A stretch of DNA of 41,963 nucleotides from an uncultured Alistipes sp. (GTDB lineage Bacteria; Bacteroidota; Bacteroidia; Bacteroidales; Rikenellaceae). Both the position numbers and the translations under genes were made by a program. The stretch's first letter is position 1; each line of letters starts with the position of its first letter. The stretch covers positions 1 through 41,963 of the forward strand of contig CALGRZ010000113.1 in NCBI GenBank assembly GCA_937880705.1, given 5' to 3'. Shown here piece by piece: positions 41,640 through 41,963 of this stretch. Below the pieces are notes generated by a model. It worked only from the letters and a program-made list of their open reading frames with translations. It made no database searches and was not told the DNA's origin.

Positions 41640-41963
41640 CGGCGCAGGACTTTGGACGACGGCAAACGATCAGCTTAAATTCTATAAAATGCTGATGAAT
41701 CTCGGCAAAGGCGACAACGGTGTCCGCATCATGAAAGAAGAAACTGTTAAAACTCTCCTCGCCACCAGTACCCGACCCGGAAAATTGGGAAATTATTCTC
41801 TCGGACTCAATGCCGATTATGCCAATGGTTCAATGGGACATGGCGGCGCCTGGAAAACCGGGTGTACTGTCAACTGGAAAAAGAAACAGCTCAAACTCCA
41901 CGTCGTTCAGCTCACCGGTTATTCCCGTCACTGGGCAACTGATCTCAATAATGCCGCTAAAAA
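41632..41963 (+). CDS. serine hydrolase (beta-lactamase-like), internal fragment from a different genome
   Basis: Open at both ends. The frame reads AGAGLWTTANDQLKFYKMLM, then IMKEETVKTLLATSTRP, YSLGLNADYANGSMGHGGAW and VNWKKKQLKLHVVQLTG. This is the C-terminal half of a class C beta-lactamase/esterase-type serine hydrolase; HGG in MGHGGAW stands for the KTG-box. Lysine codons are nearly all AAA and third positions are more A/T-rich, unlike the AAG-dominated genes elsewhere in this window. The junction with the Bacteroidales gene lies around 41626-41650, where both frames can be read. The source organism is unknown; Lentisphaerota/Victivallis-like is only a guess. Confidence 0.7.

Overview
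The window looks like a chromosomal stretch of a gut Bacteroidales bacterium, most likely Alistipes-like (Rikenellaceae). The reasons are GC-rich genes with near-exclusive AAG lysine codons, AT-rich intergenic gaps carrying the Bacteroidetes promoter signature (TTTG/TTG, 19-21 bases, TAnnTTTG), and family content such as BamA followed by two OmpH/Skp genes, Omp28-type lipoproteins, a DUF6029-type barrel, a TPR-HTH regulator and an rSAM/lipoprotein locus. The genus is an inference from style, not a search result.

Layout: the 3' part of galE and a small barrel protein (1-1413); ispG-recO on the minus strand (1455-3669); a 332-base divergent control region with palindromic repeats; then the most interesting part, a plus-strand operon (4002-9417) of two paralogous leader-like membrane lipoproteins, three Ig-like lipoproteins, a radical SAM/SPASM enzyme, an outer-membrane barrel, a very short lipoprotein and a second radical SAM/SPASM enzyme. 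It matches the sparsely characterised 'rSAM/lipoprotein' theme of Bacteroidetes but is unusually expanded. Minus-strand genes follow: a four-span membrane protein with an ECF sigma factor, then rlmH with a truncated, probably dead GH2-like protein. Then asnS and rpoN (plus), and a TlpA-DUF6029-Omp28-Omp28 envelope/redox cluster.

20508-25440 (minus) is a fermentation operon: indolepyruvate oxidoreductase (iorAB), an aminotransferase and a CoA-transferase, together suited to turning aromatic amino acids into aryl-acetates. 25543-29536 (minus) holds pdxJ-cca-metallophosphoesterase-comF, divergent from nadK; nadK is followed by uppS-bamA-ompH-ompH. The right end has a NifX-like protein, a lipocalin, a 531-base gene-free stretch that probably encodes a structured small RNA, a TPR/HTH regulator, a FadL-like porin and a Ser/Arg-tailed surface protein.

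The last ~320 bases (from about 41640) switch abruptly to different codon usage (AAA lysine) and encode part of a serine hydrolase, while the Bacteroidales gene on the left loses its start. This is best explained as an assembly chimera or a recombination junction.
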